Assembly: GCA_022813625.1 (NCBI GenBank)
Contig: JAKLMB010000024.1
Coordinates: forward strand, 1-64,000
Source: Aaosphaeria pasadenensis
Taxonomy: Eukaryota > Ascomycota > Dothideomycetes > Pleosporales
Direction: 5' to 3'
DNA length: 64,000 nucleotides
In this document: positions 22,982 to 34,516 of the stretch, in pieces
Position numbering within the stretch: the first letter of the stretch is position 1
How the letters are laid out: each line of letters begins with the position of its first letter
The notes under the pieces: model-generated
Databases searched by the model: none
What the model was told of the DNA's origin: nothing
The model's input: only the letters and a program-made list of their open reading frames with translations
Made by a program: the position numbers and the translations under genes

Positions 22982-24719
22982 CTATGCGTCCTTTGACAGC
23001 CTTGGAAGATCCCTCTCCGCGAGCGCGTACTCGATGACCTTCCACCTGCCGACCTCCTTCTCCTTCTGCACGGGCGAGATGCGCTTGCCCTGGAACCTGA
23101 CGTTCGGGAGGGATGCAAGGGTTGGTTTCTGGGCGGCGTTTCGGCTATTAGTTGAAGAGGAAGAGGGAGACGACGACTTCTTGTTCTTGCCGTGCTTGCT
23201 GCGGATGTGCTGGAGTTTCGCCTCGTGCTTGAGGGCGTCGCGGACGGTGGTGGGTTTCGGGCGGGAGGCGGAGACGAGGGCGGAGAAGAGGTCGCCGAGG
23301 TTTTTGGCGGAGTTGAAGGTTGGGTCGGGGATGCGGTGGCCGGTGAGTTGGAGGATTCGCTTCGTGATCTGTTGGGGGGATTGAGGGTTAGCTTTTTGAT
23401 TGAAGAGTGGGGATGTGAGGGGTGTGAGGGAAATGTGGGCTTACGGCAAACTTGACGGCGAGATCGTTCAAGGCGATGCCGCCGTATTTGGCCTCGATTG
23501 TGGACTCAAGAACGGAGGGGGAAACGGTGCCGTGTACGGATTTGCGGAGTGCAGCAATGGTTCGCTCGGAGGTGTTGGCGGCGGCGAAAAGAATGTCGTG
23601 ACGGTGAGAGGACAGCTCCTTGTCGAGGGCTTGGTGAGCAGACTCAATGAATGCCAGACCCTGTGGTGCTTCGGTTGTCTCAACGATCTGCTCGACCTCC
23701 GGAACGGGCTCGTCGGGCTTAACGCGCGATACAGGTCGGTTCGACATGAAGTCGAATGGGTTGCCTTCGGTCTTCTTGGCTGCGGGGGATGCCTTCTTGC
23801 CTTCTTTTGCAACGTCAAGCTCTGGAACGGCCTCGTCGACGGCCTCTGCGGTGGATTCAAAAGCCTCGTCGATTACGAGCTCGTCGACTGCCTCCGCGAT
23901 TTCAGCAGCTGGATCCTCGACAGCGGCCAGGAATTGTTCAACGTCCTCTGGTTGGACATTTGAGAGGACCACACTGCCGGCCGGTGAAGCATGTAGCTTA
24001 ACATTTCTTGTCCATGCGGAGTCTATGTTGGCAAACTGTGGGAAAGCAATCTTCTTTCCAGATTGTTTGAGCGTGAAGACCTCAACAACAGCTTGATGGA
24101 AAAGCGCTTGCAGCTCTTTGAACCTCTTGACCTTCTCTTGTGGAGCAAAACTTCGCAACAATTAGCATTCTTCTTATCATGTTAGGGGTGGGAAGAGCAA
24201 GTCGTACTCGTAATTCACAATTTCGCCATAGGTATGTCCTTGTGGCGCCACTAGGATATTAAACCTCCGCAGGAGTAGCTCTTCCTCCCGCTCTTGAATC
24301 CACTCTTTCCCTCCAACCTTTGTCAGACCTTCTCCCGTTTTTGCAGGCCGGTATGGGGCTCCGTAAGACTCTGATGCCGATTCTTCTATCGTCTCGACCT
24401 CTTCTCCGGTTTCCTCAGGGCTGATTCGAACGGGGGACGTCGCATCGTAGGGATCCACGTGGGCGCCAATTGGCTCCGAATCACCGAGCAATCGCTTCTG
24501 CCATTTCCTCACGAACGCCTGATGCTTCTTTTTATCTTGTGTGCCCCCGAGGATGTTGTAGCGCGAGGTGGTGGAAAAGCATGCGGTGGTTGTGCGGGCG
24601 AGGGGGGAGGAGGTAAGGGCGGAGCGACAGACGTGCGATGATGGTACTCTTGAAGCGATCATGCTTGAGGAAGGAATCGATGGGTCAATCGACCGCGAGG
24701 ATCGCGGTATCCGGCGCAT
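22982..24719 (-). CDS. Mitochondrial large-subunit ribosomal protein, probably mL50
   Basis: Three exons: 24719-24208, 24150-23445 and 23368-22982 (introns 57 and 76 bp), 534 residues. The first junction gives the smooth reading EIVNYDFAPQEKVKRFKELQ. The N-terminus is rich in Arg, Ser and Thr with few acids (ARTTTACFSTTSRYN), a typical mitochondrial presequence; a second ATG at residue 20 is a possible alternative start. The middle is Glu/Ala-rich and low in complexity. The C-terminal third (KYGGIALNDLAVKFAITKRI LQLTGHRIPDP) resembles the mitochondrial L50 domain, recognised from memory. The last part is basic, as expected for rRNA contact. Assignment to mL50 rather than another mitoribosomal protein is a moderate-confidence judgement; the mitochondrial location is firmer. 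Confidence 0.7.
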
Positions 24720-24955
24720 TTTGCTGTGAATGTTGATGGTAGCTCACACCCATGATGAAAAAGATAGAACGAAGACTTGAGAAGTCGGAGTTTCGGCGAT
24801 TAGCGTCGACCAATCAGATGCATTCACTCATTTGGACAATTGTTTTGTTACGTTCAAAGTTTTCCCTCAGATTTCCAACATTGATGTACAGTCATTACTA
24901 TTACTATTTGATGTTTTTACAAATAATTTCTAACGATTGACTTGATAGAGGCGTC

Positions 24956-26391
24956 CTATTTCTCGCCTCCCGCAAATCTTTTTGCTAGCCATGTTGCACC
25001 CTTCTCGTCATATTCGGCTTTTGTTACCAATACACTTTTCAACAAGCTGGGTTGGCTTGCGAACCGTGCAGCTCCCAGCCAAGTATGTTTGATTGGATCA
25101 TCCGCCCGAGTGACGTTGAGTAGATAATGTGATGGCACCATTACTCTTAGCTCAGATTCTAACCTCTCCATGAAACCTGATATCAAGGAATTGCCTCCAA
25201 CAACGACAATATTGGCGAGCATTCCAATTTTGAGAGCCTCCGGAAGGACGGCCAGCGACTCCATAATCACTCCTGGTAGTCCAGCCGCTTGCATACCAAT
25301 ATCTGTTGGGCTGAAAAGCAACTCTGGCACCGCAAATCGTTCGTTACCAAGCGGGAGAACATCTTCTCTTGGACCTTGTAGGGGCTGCAGCCCTCGACGC
25401 ATCTTTAATTTGGCCGGGTCATGTGGTCGTGCGTACCCGTGAACAGACTGCTCGTAGTCTGGGAGCACATAATCGACAACTATATCGGGATCCAAAGTTC
25501 TCTTGTCACCCAAACGACCTTTCCAGGTCCGGTCCAGGTCCTTTGCGAATTGATGCGCAGACGGTGAAACAAATGAGATTGCTTCTTTTATTTCGTTCAG
25601 CAAATATGTCTCTTCCATCATGTTGTAATGTCGAAGCGAAGAAAGCTCCTTCAGGTAATTCGTCATAAGCTTTCCACCTACCTCCAGACGTCGCACTGCG
25701 AGCTGGATGAGCTGTCCAGAATATATCGGCAAAACGGTTGTATCGGAGTAGGATGTGTCGATGACGAGGAGGCACTCTTGTGGCAGAGATGATAAGGATG
25801 ATGGTTCCGAGGGGTGGTAGGCGTTCAAAATCGGGCCTAACCAAGCAGATTAGCAGTCTGAACAAGTGTGAAGGTCGAAACCCGTACCGACGCAACGATA
25901 ATAAGTCGCAAACTCGAACTGCTCGAAGACAATCTCGTCGCAATTCTTCTGCAACTCTTTGGGGCAATTCGGCTTCTCCGTCAATAGCAGATTTGTCTCT
26001 TTCGGTTCACACTATGCACCACTGTAAGTAAAAAGTCCCTCTCAATCTACGACAAAGACATACCCACCCTTAACCCCTCCCCCGCGGTTCCCAGGAATTC
26101 GTGCTCCCATATCGCTTTCTCTGCCTCCCAATTGACAATGAACCCCTTTTCGACTGGTCTCCTAAAGGCCAACTCGCCGAAGTCCTTGCATTCCGCGAGC
26201 TCAGATGCGACGTACGTCCGTCTATCTCGATTGCTACGAGCGACGCAGTTGGGGATGACGCTGCAGTCGTCGATAGTAGGCCTCGCTGAATTAGTAGGTA
26301 TTAGACCAGCTTTGATTGTGTATGCGCCATTATCGAGAACCAAAGTCTTCGCAGGTAGCGCAGCAGAGGCTTTTCTGCCCTTTGGAGGCAT
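24956..26391 (-). CDS. ARP6: Actin-related protein 6 (SWR1 complex)
   Basis: Subunit of the SWR1 remodeller that exchanges H2A for H2A.Z in the nucleus. Exons 26391-26068, 26011-25888 and 25836-24956 (introns 56 and 51 bp), 442 residues, close to yeast Arp6 (438). Arp6-typical segments include LVLDNGAYTIKAGL near the N-terminus (the actin phosphate-1 region), the junction EGLRCEPKETNLLLTEKPNC, FEQFEFATYYRCVGPILNAY, LLVIDTSYSDTTVLPIY, NIVVVGGNSLISGFMERL and the ending HTWLGAARFASQ. The first donor is GTGGGT, weak but the only one giving the family sequence in phase; a stronger GTATGT four bases on is out of phase. The gene starts 5' to the mitoribosomal gene on the same strand, 236 bp apart. 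Confidence 0.94.
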
Positions 26392-28341
26392 CGTAGTAGA
26401 GGATGGTATATTGTAGGAGCGACAGTACCAATCTCAAAACGAGCTAGTAATCCAGCTTAGTCATCATACCAACTTGGTATACAGGTGCAAGAAACATTCC
26501 CAGAGCTTCGGTATCCTAAGATTTTCTGTGAAGTTTATGATTCAGACTTAAGTTTGACATTGACCTCTGCTGTGTACGAACTGCATCTGTTCTGCAGGGT
26601 AGCCTGCATTTGACGTCTGCAAGGGCACGAACCGAAGGACTTGAGAGCTGCATGATGTTCATCATTAGACTGTCATCATTATTTTTGACCCAATTTCTGC
26701 GTTGGGGGTATTCCTACAACAACTCGCTTTCTTTAGGCTAACATCTTCCTGGTTTTCATCCAACGCGGCATGAATCTCGTGTGCTTCACGCGAGCATTCT
26801 CCTTGCGCTATGACAGCTCTCGCGATCTGGCGGATCCTACGAGTCAAGAAGCGCATACCCCGCATTTCCATCGACTCGTGGACCTTACAATTCCCCAGAA
26901 TCCACTTCCCGCATCCAAACTTTCGCTTGGTCGTCTACAAGCATTCCACATTTCACTACCTCGTACTATTGTTGTAACCAAAACAGCAGAGTCTTTTGTG
27001 TTGTCCTTTCATCTCTCTTTTATATTGAGGAGATCTCTGGTCTCTCATGAATACCCAGTTCCAGTTCAGTACGTTGTTCATAATAAGGTCAAACAAAATC
27101 CTCTATATGAAGGTTGGAACAGAATAAGCCCTAGTTAATTTTGCCATAGGTAAGATGCTTCGTAGGTCAGAGCATCCGACAGGTACACTCATCTGACAAC
27201 TGCCCCGGGTTAACTTCGTCTTCCATTCGATCTTGTCATATGGCCATGCTCCTACCTCGTCGCATAATTGACGAGTAATCGCTCGTAAATACTGTGCACA
27301 CGGCGATTTCCTTGTTCTTTAGTCCCGAGGCCGATCTCGAAGGCCTAGGCTCAGATCATTTGGCTTCGATCGAGAAAGCCTTTGGCTCTCGCTCAAACTG
27401 GGTATTGCCTGTATCTACTCCCTCATCCTTGTTGCGGGTTCTGCTTCTGCTTCTTCTTCATTGTTTCACAAAATGCTAGATGAAGACATAAATTCCAGAC
27501 GCACGCTTCAGTGGCTCCACGTTGAGGTGTCGGATATGCTCGCATAAGACCATATTCCGATAGTAAGATTGAAAAGCTGAGCATGCCTCGTGCGCAGGTC
27601 GCAGGTCTACTTCGGCGAGGACAGCAAATGTATGCATTGGCAGCATCTTGTGTAACAGCACAGATCCGATACATTACATCGAGCCTCGAGCATCTGTCTC
27701 AGAAGGCCTACTATCTCATCATCTATCCTATCGAATTCACAATGCTGCTTAGAACATTACCAGCCTCCACGGTCTCGAACAACCTTTTTAGTCTTCCTGG
27801 GTGGCTCTAGGTGCACCCTCTGCATGATTTAGCGTACAAGTGAATAACGCCGGAGATTTCACCGTTCCAATCGAGCGAATATCATGGCGAATGGGAGCAA
27901 GCCAGTTCCAGCCACTAATGCTTTTCTCGCAGTTGGCACCCCCTGCTAAATTCCCAGTTCTAGTCATCACTCCCCGCCTCAACGAATGAAGTTGAGCTGG
28001 ACCTATGAGAGATGGTCGAGGTGTTGGACCGAGTCCAGTGAGGCGTTTTTTTACGACAGGCTTGCGGTAGACGAAATCCGAACCTCTCGTAGCAACATTG
28101 TGCAACACTTCTCGAATGAGAGGTCTACTTGGTCTATAGGAGAAGTCCGAAGACAGTATATCAACTTCCAATATCCTGCGCATTTCAGAAGGCAGAGTTG
28201 ATGTGTATCTGCGAGCGTATTGCACTTTTGCGCTGATGCTCTCCAGGTAGGATCGATACTTCCTATTCTTTGTTCACACCCTGGACAGCCGTAAAATCTA
28301 TTTGACCATCGTCCTTCAATCCACCTCCTGTTCCTCGATTC
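26392..28341. other. Divergent intergenic region, no gene seen
   Basis: About 1.95 kb between the Arp6 gene (leftward) and the MFS gene (rightward). Short frames on both strands, such as + 26770-27138, have no motif, codon pattern or splice context. It should hold the two promoters. Confidence 0.55.
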
Positions 28342-30487
28342 ATGGCTTCCGAGAAAGAGTCTGTGACTATGGCGGAAACTGTGGAAAAGAACGAAACCGA
28401 ATCCGCGCAACACCTTGAAGATGTCAATGTCGTCAAGAAGGTTCATGCTGATGGGCACGTTGATCTTGTCGATGCACACGCAATCGGCGGTGCTCTAGAT
28501 AATATGCCCAAGGGGTATTACTGGAGCCCCCAATTCATTGGCACTGTGACTGTGCGTTTCCCATGGACAAGTCCATCACACTGGGTCATAGAGCTTATAT
28601 CCAAAACAGGCAGTCTGTTGTGGTAGCATTTGCGCCTATCTTGGCTGGGTATTGCCAGCAAATACCCTGTGAGTACTGATTTCTCTTCATTATGTAGCAC
28701 TTCATCGATCAACCACCCGATCACATTTGTTGGCATATTATGAACCCTTGTCTCTGACCACTTAACAGTCTACTTATCAATGCGGACATCGGCCCGTCAA
28801 AGAACCTCAATTGGGTCGCTACTATTTGGACAATCGGTTCTGCCATTGGGTTCCTTCTTGTTGGGCGTTTGTCTGACATATTCGGCCGCAAATGGATGGT
28901 TTTGGGCACCTCAGTGCTCGGTTTGCTAGGGTGTATTGTTGGAGGAACCGCACAGAATATCGACACTCTGATCGGGGCGAATCTAATGAACGGAATCGCC
29001 GCTGCAGGCCAACTATCATTCGGAATCGTACTGGGAGAGCTTGTGCCAAACAAGCATAGGGGTCCAGTGGTGACATTGGTCTTCCTTTCCTCCCTTCCTT
29101 TCGCCGGTATGTGTATTCTTTCTTCCTCTCTCAGCATGCACAACTAATCAAAGACGCAGTCTTTGGCCCAATCATTGCTCGACTCTTCATCCAGAACACG
29201 GCTGCCGGCTGGCGATGGTCCTATTATCTTGGCATCATTCTGTCAGGCGTGACTATCATCCTCTACCAGTTCCTCTACCATCCTCCCACATACGATCAGC
29301 TTCACGTTCAAGGAAAGACCAAGTGGCAGCAGTTTAAGGAGCTTGACTTTGTGGGTATCTTCCTCTTCATTGCAGGTACCGTCGTCTTCCTCATTGGGCT
29401 GTCCTGGGGAGGAGGAACATATCCCTGGAAGAGTGCCGCAGTTATTTCTGCCCTAATCCTAGGTGCTCTTACCCTAGTGGCCTTTGGTTTGTATGAGCAA
29501 TATGTATTCAAGGGACAAGCAATCATGCCACCAAGACTCTTCAAGAAGCTTGAGTATGTGGCTATCGTCATGGTTGCAAGTATCGCAGCAATGGGTCAGT
29601 ATTGATCACCTGTCCTCTTTCGACTGTCAACCGCGTCTAACATCTTCGACAGTGTACTACGCCCTTACTGTTCTATGGCCTACGATCCTCGGGACGATCT
29701 ACACTACTGATTCTCTTAAGATCGGATGGGCTTCTTCTGTCGTTGGCGGCGGTATCCTTCTCGGTCAAACATTCGGTGGTGTCGCGATTTCGTATCTCCC
29801 TAAGGCCAAGTGGCAGACCATCATCTTGTCGGTGATGTGCACAGCATTCCTAGGCGCTGAGGCTGGCCTCCAGCCCGATGGCTATGCGACTTTCATCACA
29901 TTGGGTGTTCTAGCAACCTTTGGTATGTATATCAATAAGATCTCTACCATTTCGTCCAGTACCATCGCTAATGCTGATTGCCCCTAGTTATCGGCTGGGT
30001 GGACAACATCGTTTTCCCAGGCGTCACCATGATCTACGAATCCCAAGATATTGGTCTTGCCACCGGGGTCCTTGGTTCAATCCGAGCCATTGGAGGTGCA
30101 GTCGCTCAGACAATCTACGTCGGCATCCTGACCAACAAGCTCAACACCTATCTCCCCGAATACGTAATCCCAGCCGCAACTTCGACTGGCCTACCGGCGT
30201 CGTCACTCCCCGCATTGTTCGAGGGAATCACGCTGGGCAATTTCACCGCTGTTCCGGGCATTACTCCTGCAATCATTGCGGCGACTGGTGCGGCCACACA
30301 GAAGGCGTACTTGGAGAGTTTCAGGATAGTGTTCTACGCTACGATACCGTTTGGGGTGTTGCTCATCTTCTTCGCTTGCCTCTCGCCAAATTTCGAGAAG
30401 TATCTGAGTATGAATGTGGCGAAGAGATTGCAAATGAAGGGCAATATGCAAGGCGTAGGCAAAGAAAATGAGGGCGATGCAGTGTAG
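28342..30487 (+). CDS. MFS transporter, TRI12-like (trichothecene efflux pump family)
   Basis: Six exons: 28342-28551, 28610-28668, 28769-29106, 29160-29594, 29653-29922 and 29988-30487, with GT-AG introns of 58, 100, 53, 58 and 65 bp; 603 residues, typical of the 14-helix TRI12 family (Pfam Fungal trichothecene efflux pump). Diagnostic pieces are the short second exon ending VLPANTL, LINADIGPSKNLNWV, the MFS motif A-like GRLSDIFGRKW between helices 2 and 3, the repeat-half start WRWSYYLGIILSG, and RAIGGAVAQTIYVGIL near the end. The N-terminal about 70 residues are soluble and charged. It is probably a plasma-membrane drug/H+ antiporter exporting toxic compounds or secondary metabolites. No biosynthetic gene lies beside it, so its cargo cannot be guessed and the family name does not imply trichothecene production. 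Confidence 0.92.
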
Positions 30488-31127
30488 TCGTCTGCCAAGT
30501 ATGTTTTGCTTGCTTCTAGTTTTCGGTTGGTTATCAACTCTACGTGTTAATGATATATAATATTCTTATATGGCGTGGCAACATGAATGATAGGGAAACA
30601 GGACGTGTGACTGCCAGTGAACACATTCCATCTCTGCTCATAACAAGACCAAAAGCTTGAGATCGGCAGAGTAAACATTCAAGCGATGCACCATTTTGGG
30701 TTGGATCATTTGAGTGCCGGATTTCCGGATATTGAGTCTATTACTTTCCAATCAATGAAATGTCTTTGTGTCCCAGTATTACAGTATGTTTGTCTAAAGT
30801 TTTTGATATATGTACAGTCATAACTTCGTAACATGTGCTTAGCTAGCAACAGATCTTCGCTCCCTTCTAGACTGGTGACAGCATTGGGTGCTTTCAAGCG
30901 TTCAGCTAGAGCCTATAGATATTTGACTCTCCGCAACCTAGGCCGACCTAAGGGGGGTCCTAGGTCAGGTGTAACCCGGGGTGCCTGGGCCCACCTGGAC
31001 TCTGCGTTTGTAGATGGTTTTGGATAACCACAGGCGTCGGCAGTCTGTGTCTCTTAAGGCCGATGGTCATGTCTAGCCTGCGGCTCGGATTGTCAATGGA
31101 AAGACTGTCTTCGTCCAATTAACTGTC
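30488..31127. other. Convergent 3' region, no gene seen
   Basis: About 640 bp between the MFS gene and the Ecm33-like gene. A GC-rich block at about 30938-31010 contains two CCTAGG-like half-palindromes and a run of G, and stands out from the AT-rich neighbourhood. No coding signal. Confidence 0.55.
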
Positions 31128-31165
31128 GTAGCCACCATTCCCTTATCTAGAGAATTGGTGGCTAC
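31128..31165 (-). promoter_or_regulatory. Hairpin immediately downstream of stop codon
   Basis: Inverted repeat with arms GTAGCCACCATTC (31128-31140) and GAATTGGTGGCTAC (31152-31165), 13 pairs with one bulged base and an 11 nt loop. On the minus strand it begins three bases after the TAA (31171-31169) of the Ecm33-like gene, so the mRNA would fold right behind its stop codon. A role in mRNA stability, 3' processing or termination is only inferred. Confidence 0.6.
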
Positions 31166-31168
31166 TTT

Positions 31169-32643
31169 TTAAGGGAGCTCATATCTGATGAGATGCGTAT
31201 CACTCTTATTGCTCGCGGTTCCCCAAGTCTCCGCCGGGCTGATAGGCGTGGAAGGAGTCTTCCATTCACCAGAATCGAACCTTCCCATCCCCTTCTCCGG
31301 TATTCCCCCTTCTAATTCATGTCTCTGTGTGCCTTGTCCTATCTCCACCTGTACGGCGGGACTTTCAAGTTCGTGCCTCTCCTTCCCAGGGGCAATCTCC
31401 AGCCGCGCGATCGGGGTTTCCAGTTCGTTGGCAAGCGAAGCACTGCTCTGGTTACGTCGTGACACATCTGCAACTTCTTCGTCATGGTCTTTCGGCTTCT
31501 GTTCGATCTCTTGGACTTTGGAGCGTATGCGGTGGCGGAGGTAGAAGCTCCCAGCGACAAGGAAGATGAAGAAAACAATGACGAGAGCGACGGAAATGCC
31601 GATTTTGCCTCCCTTGGAAAGTGTCGGTGGTTGTGGTTTGACGGCTTCAGTTGCTTGGGGGCTTGTCTCGGGGACAATGGTCTGGGTGGTGACGACGGTG
31701 GGATTGGTGGTGGAGCCTTTGTTTGCGTTCGCCGTGCAGTCGTAGTGGCCTTGGGATTCGAGTTGCTGTAGGTCGTTGCAGAATGAGGCGATGTCGGACG
31801 TGGACCGCACGCTGAGGGCACCGTTGATGTACTTTAGAGCGGGCATGGAGATGTTGCTGAAGTCGCCGTTCATTTGAACGAAGCCGCCAATGGTCTCGAG
31901 GGAGTCGAACCGGACTCCTGTCAACACATTATCTCCAGATATTGCTAGTCCACCATAGATGCCATTGACCTGCGAAAGGTCGAGGTTCGCCATTTTGCTG
32001 TTGTTTGAGAGGGTTATGGCACTGCCTGTGTTGATCTTGCTGTATGGGATGCTAAAGGTTTCGAGCGCGTAGTTGTTGCTGATGTTGAGTTGAGAACCAA
32101 GAGGCCAATTGATCCAGTCCAGATTCGTCAGAGCGGTGTTGAAAATCGTGACATCGTCGATTTCCTGGGAGACTCCGCTGGGCGCAATTATGACTGATTT
32201 GAGCAAGGGTAAGTTGTACCACTTCAGTGAGGAGAAGTTAGACAAAGAGGCAAAGCTAAGGCTTGAGAGCTGCGGGAGATCGTTGAGGGTAAAGCTCTGA
32301 ACTGTATGCAATGTGTTCGATGTGAGGGATCGCAATTGGGCTACGTTCTCGATGTCAAGATTGCCTGAAATCGTCGTGATTCCGTCCAGAGCGATTACTT
32401 CCGGGCCATCCGCGGCGACCACTATGTTCCCAATGAATTCCGAGCACGACAATATATCAGTTACATCCTGGGCTGTCTTTATTGTGAATGTCGACGATGC
32501 AGGCGCGCAGTCTGTAAAACATGTGAGTACTGTGGCTTCTCTTCCTGTGGCAGTGCAGGCTGCTCACCAACGGCGTGCACGACGTCGAAAAAACATGAAG
32601 CTATCCACAACCCCCAAAGGAGCGGCACGAAGCAAAAGCTCAT
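31169..32643 (-). CDS. Ecm33/Sps2-like cell wall protein with transmembrane anchor
   Basis: Exons 32643-32568 and 32511-31169, 56 bp intron; 472 residues. The first exon encodes a signal peptide (MSFCFVPLLWGLWIASCFF) missing from the long second-exon frame alone. The ectodomain has receptor-L/Ecm33-type repeats: LDGITTISGNLDIENVAQL, LSSLSFASLSNFSSLKW and LETIGGFVQMNGDFSNIS, with several N-glycosylation sites. A Thr/Pro-rich stalk is followed by one transmembrane helix (IGISVALVIVFFIFLVAGSFYL) with a basic flank, and a cytoplasmic tail of about 120 residues that contains a repeat (APGKERHELESP / GQGTQRHELEGG). Classical Ecm33 proteins are GPI-anchored; here the GPI signal is replaced by a membrane span and a tail, suggesting a surface sensor. 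It acts in cell-wall organisation by family inference. Confidence 0.85.
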
Positions 32644-34516
32644 GCTTTCATCTGTTGCAGTCGCGATCTTCAGGTTAGGAATTCATGCCTCTAAGGCAGC
32701 TGCAAATGTTCCCCGCTGAGGTAGAGAGGAGAAGGCCAAAGGGTGGAGCCACGCGTCGCAGCACAGAGACCAGTTTTTACCCAACAGCAGAGAAACACCG
32801 CCATACCGCATCTGAGATAAAACGACTCGTAAGAGCGTTCAAGGCCCCGATACGAATAACGTAGAATACGATTCCTTTGCTCCGCGCGACCCGAGCGGAC
32901 GGAAGCTTCAGTAGATTCGCCTATTCATCCAATAAATCCTATGACACTCTCCTGACCCCTTGCGCTATGGATGCGGTCTATGGGCTTGGAGTGGCCCTGA
33001 GCGTCCGAATATTGGCCGTTTGTCAACAAGCCGTCGTCATTTTCGCCGAATCTTTCAAGTCTAGGTGCTCAGTATTTACGCACGAAGTGGTTGGCCGGAT
33101 GCAATTTTGGTTCAGGGGTTTCCCATCCACTTAGCGCAGAAAATGGTGGAAAACCTTCCATGTGATGGGAGTCTAACGAACAGATAGCGTCCCGAATTCC
33201 GTTGAAAACACAACACTGTTGGAGTCATGATTATTCCAGAACAGCATGAGTCGAATGTCTGTTCCTTCCACTTGGCGCAATTTCAATCTTCTTCGTTGTC
33301 CATGCGATCAAACACTGACCCTTGTATCACCAAGCAGTAGTATACCATCTGACCCAGGATGAAAACTACCTTGCGAGTTGGTTTTCTTCGTAATGATCCT
33401 TTGGACTTTATTGCTATTCGCCGGATTACCATAATTTCCGAATCTAGTTATCGGTTTGTTTTGAACCAACATTCAGCACACAACCCCTCCCATTGAAACG
33501 CGTTGTCAATGCTGTAGTCATTTCCAGCGTGCATCAGCCCACGAACATCTATCTCTCACATCAACATCTGTCTGCTCTTATCTTACCCAGTCGTCTCACT
33601 TGCATGTCTAAATTATGACAGAATTAGCCCAGTTAGGGTCACTGCGACCCATGCTAGCACACGCGGTTGCAAAAACGTTCCGCTGCAGTGATGATCACCA
33701 ACTGTGCGCTGTATGATTGATCGATCGTCGATCACGATTTTCGTCATAGGTTTACGAGGCCTGCATGTACATCATATCATATGCTTCTTTCATTCGAATT
33801 TCGGAATGCGAATCACATTACAGAGATGATTGATACCAACATGTTAACACCAAATTTGAAACGTCATTTGGCTCTCATGGCAAATGGGAACATCTTTTGG
33901 GACCCTTTTTGGGAACATGCGGTTCTATCAAATTACCGATGCCACCTACAGGGGCATTTTGGCGATTCTATGCTGTAATGGGAAGACTATTTGTATCTAT
34001 CCTATTCGATCTCGACACATTTCATGTGATGAACGCAACATGAGGAAAGATAAGTCTCAGCCATATGCGTTGATGATAAGATCTTGAAGTGCAAAACTTA
34101 TCATTATATCTTTGTATCCATTGTTTACAAGTTGATCTTCCTACTGAATAGGTTTTGAATTCGTTTTGGATTCAATGTTATGTGTCAGTGGGTTTCCATG
34201 AGATGGAGAGTTGTATTCCTTTGACAATGTCTCACACTTAACCCAAGCCTTTTCTATGCTTTTGGGTACATTCATGTATGACGAAATTGGATCATGAATG
34301 TTTCTCTAAAAAAAAAATTGATTCCTTCCCTGTGAATTAGATGTGTGCTCTATATCTGTCTAGACCCTATTCACTGTCAGATGATGAACAAGACTCATCG
34401 GATGAGTCCGCCATCATGCTATGAGTGCTCTGGTAACCAACATCCTCCATATCTGAATCATGTTCCCCGGAAACATTGCTCGTGTTAGCGTTTGTACCTG
34501 TGACTTCTGTAGTGAA
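32644..34516. other. Gene-poor region, no gene seen
   Basis: About 1.9 kb between the Ecm33-like gene and the 3' end of the Cys/His-module gene. The part after 33760 is AT-rich. Frames are short and unsupported. No terminal repeats or transposase motifs were seen. Confidence 0.55.

Noticed and set aside
30938..31010. GC-rich block with CCTAGG half-palindromes
   Set aside because: It stands out in composition, but the repeats are short and imperfect, with no flanking duplication, so no mobile element is called.
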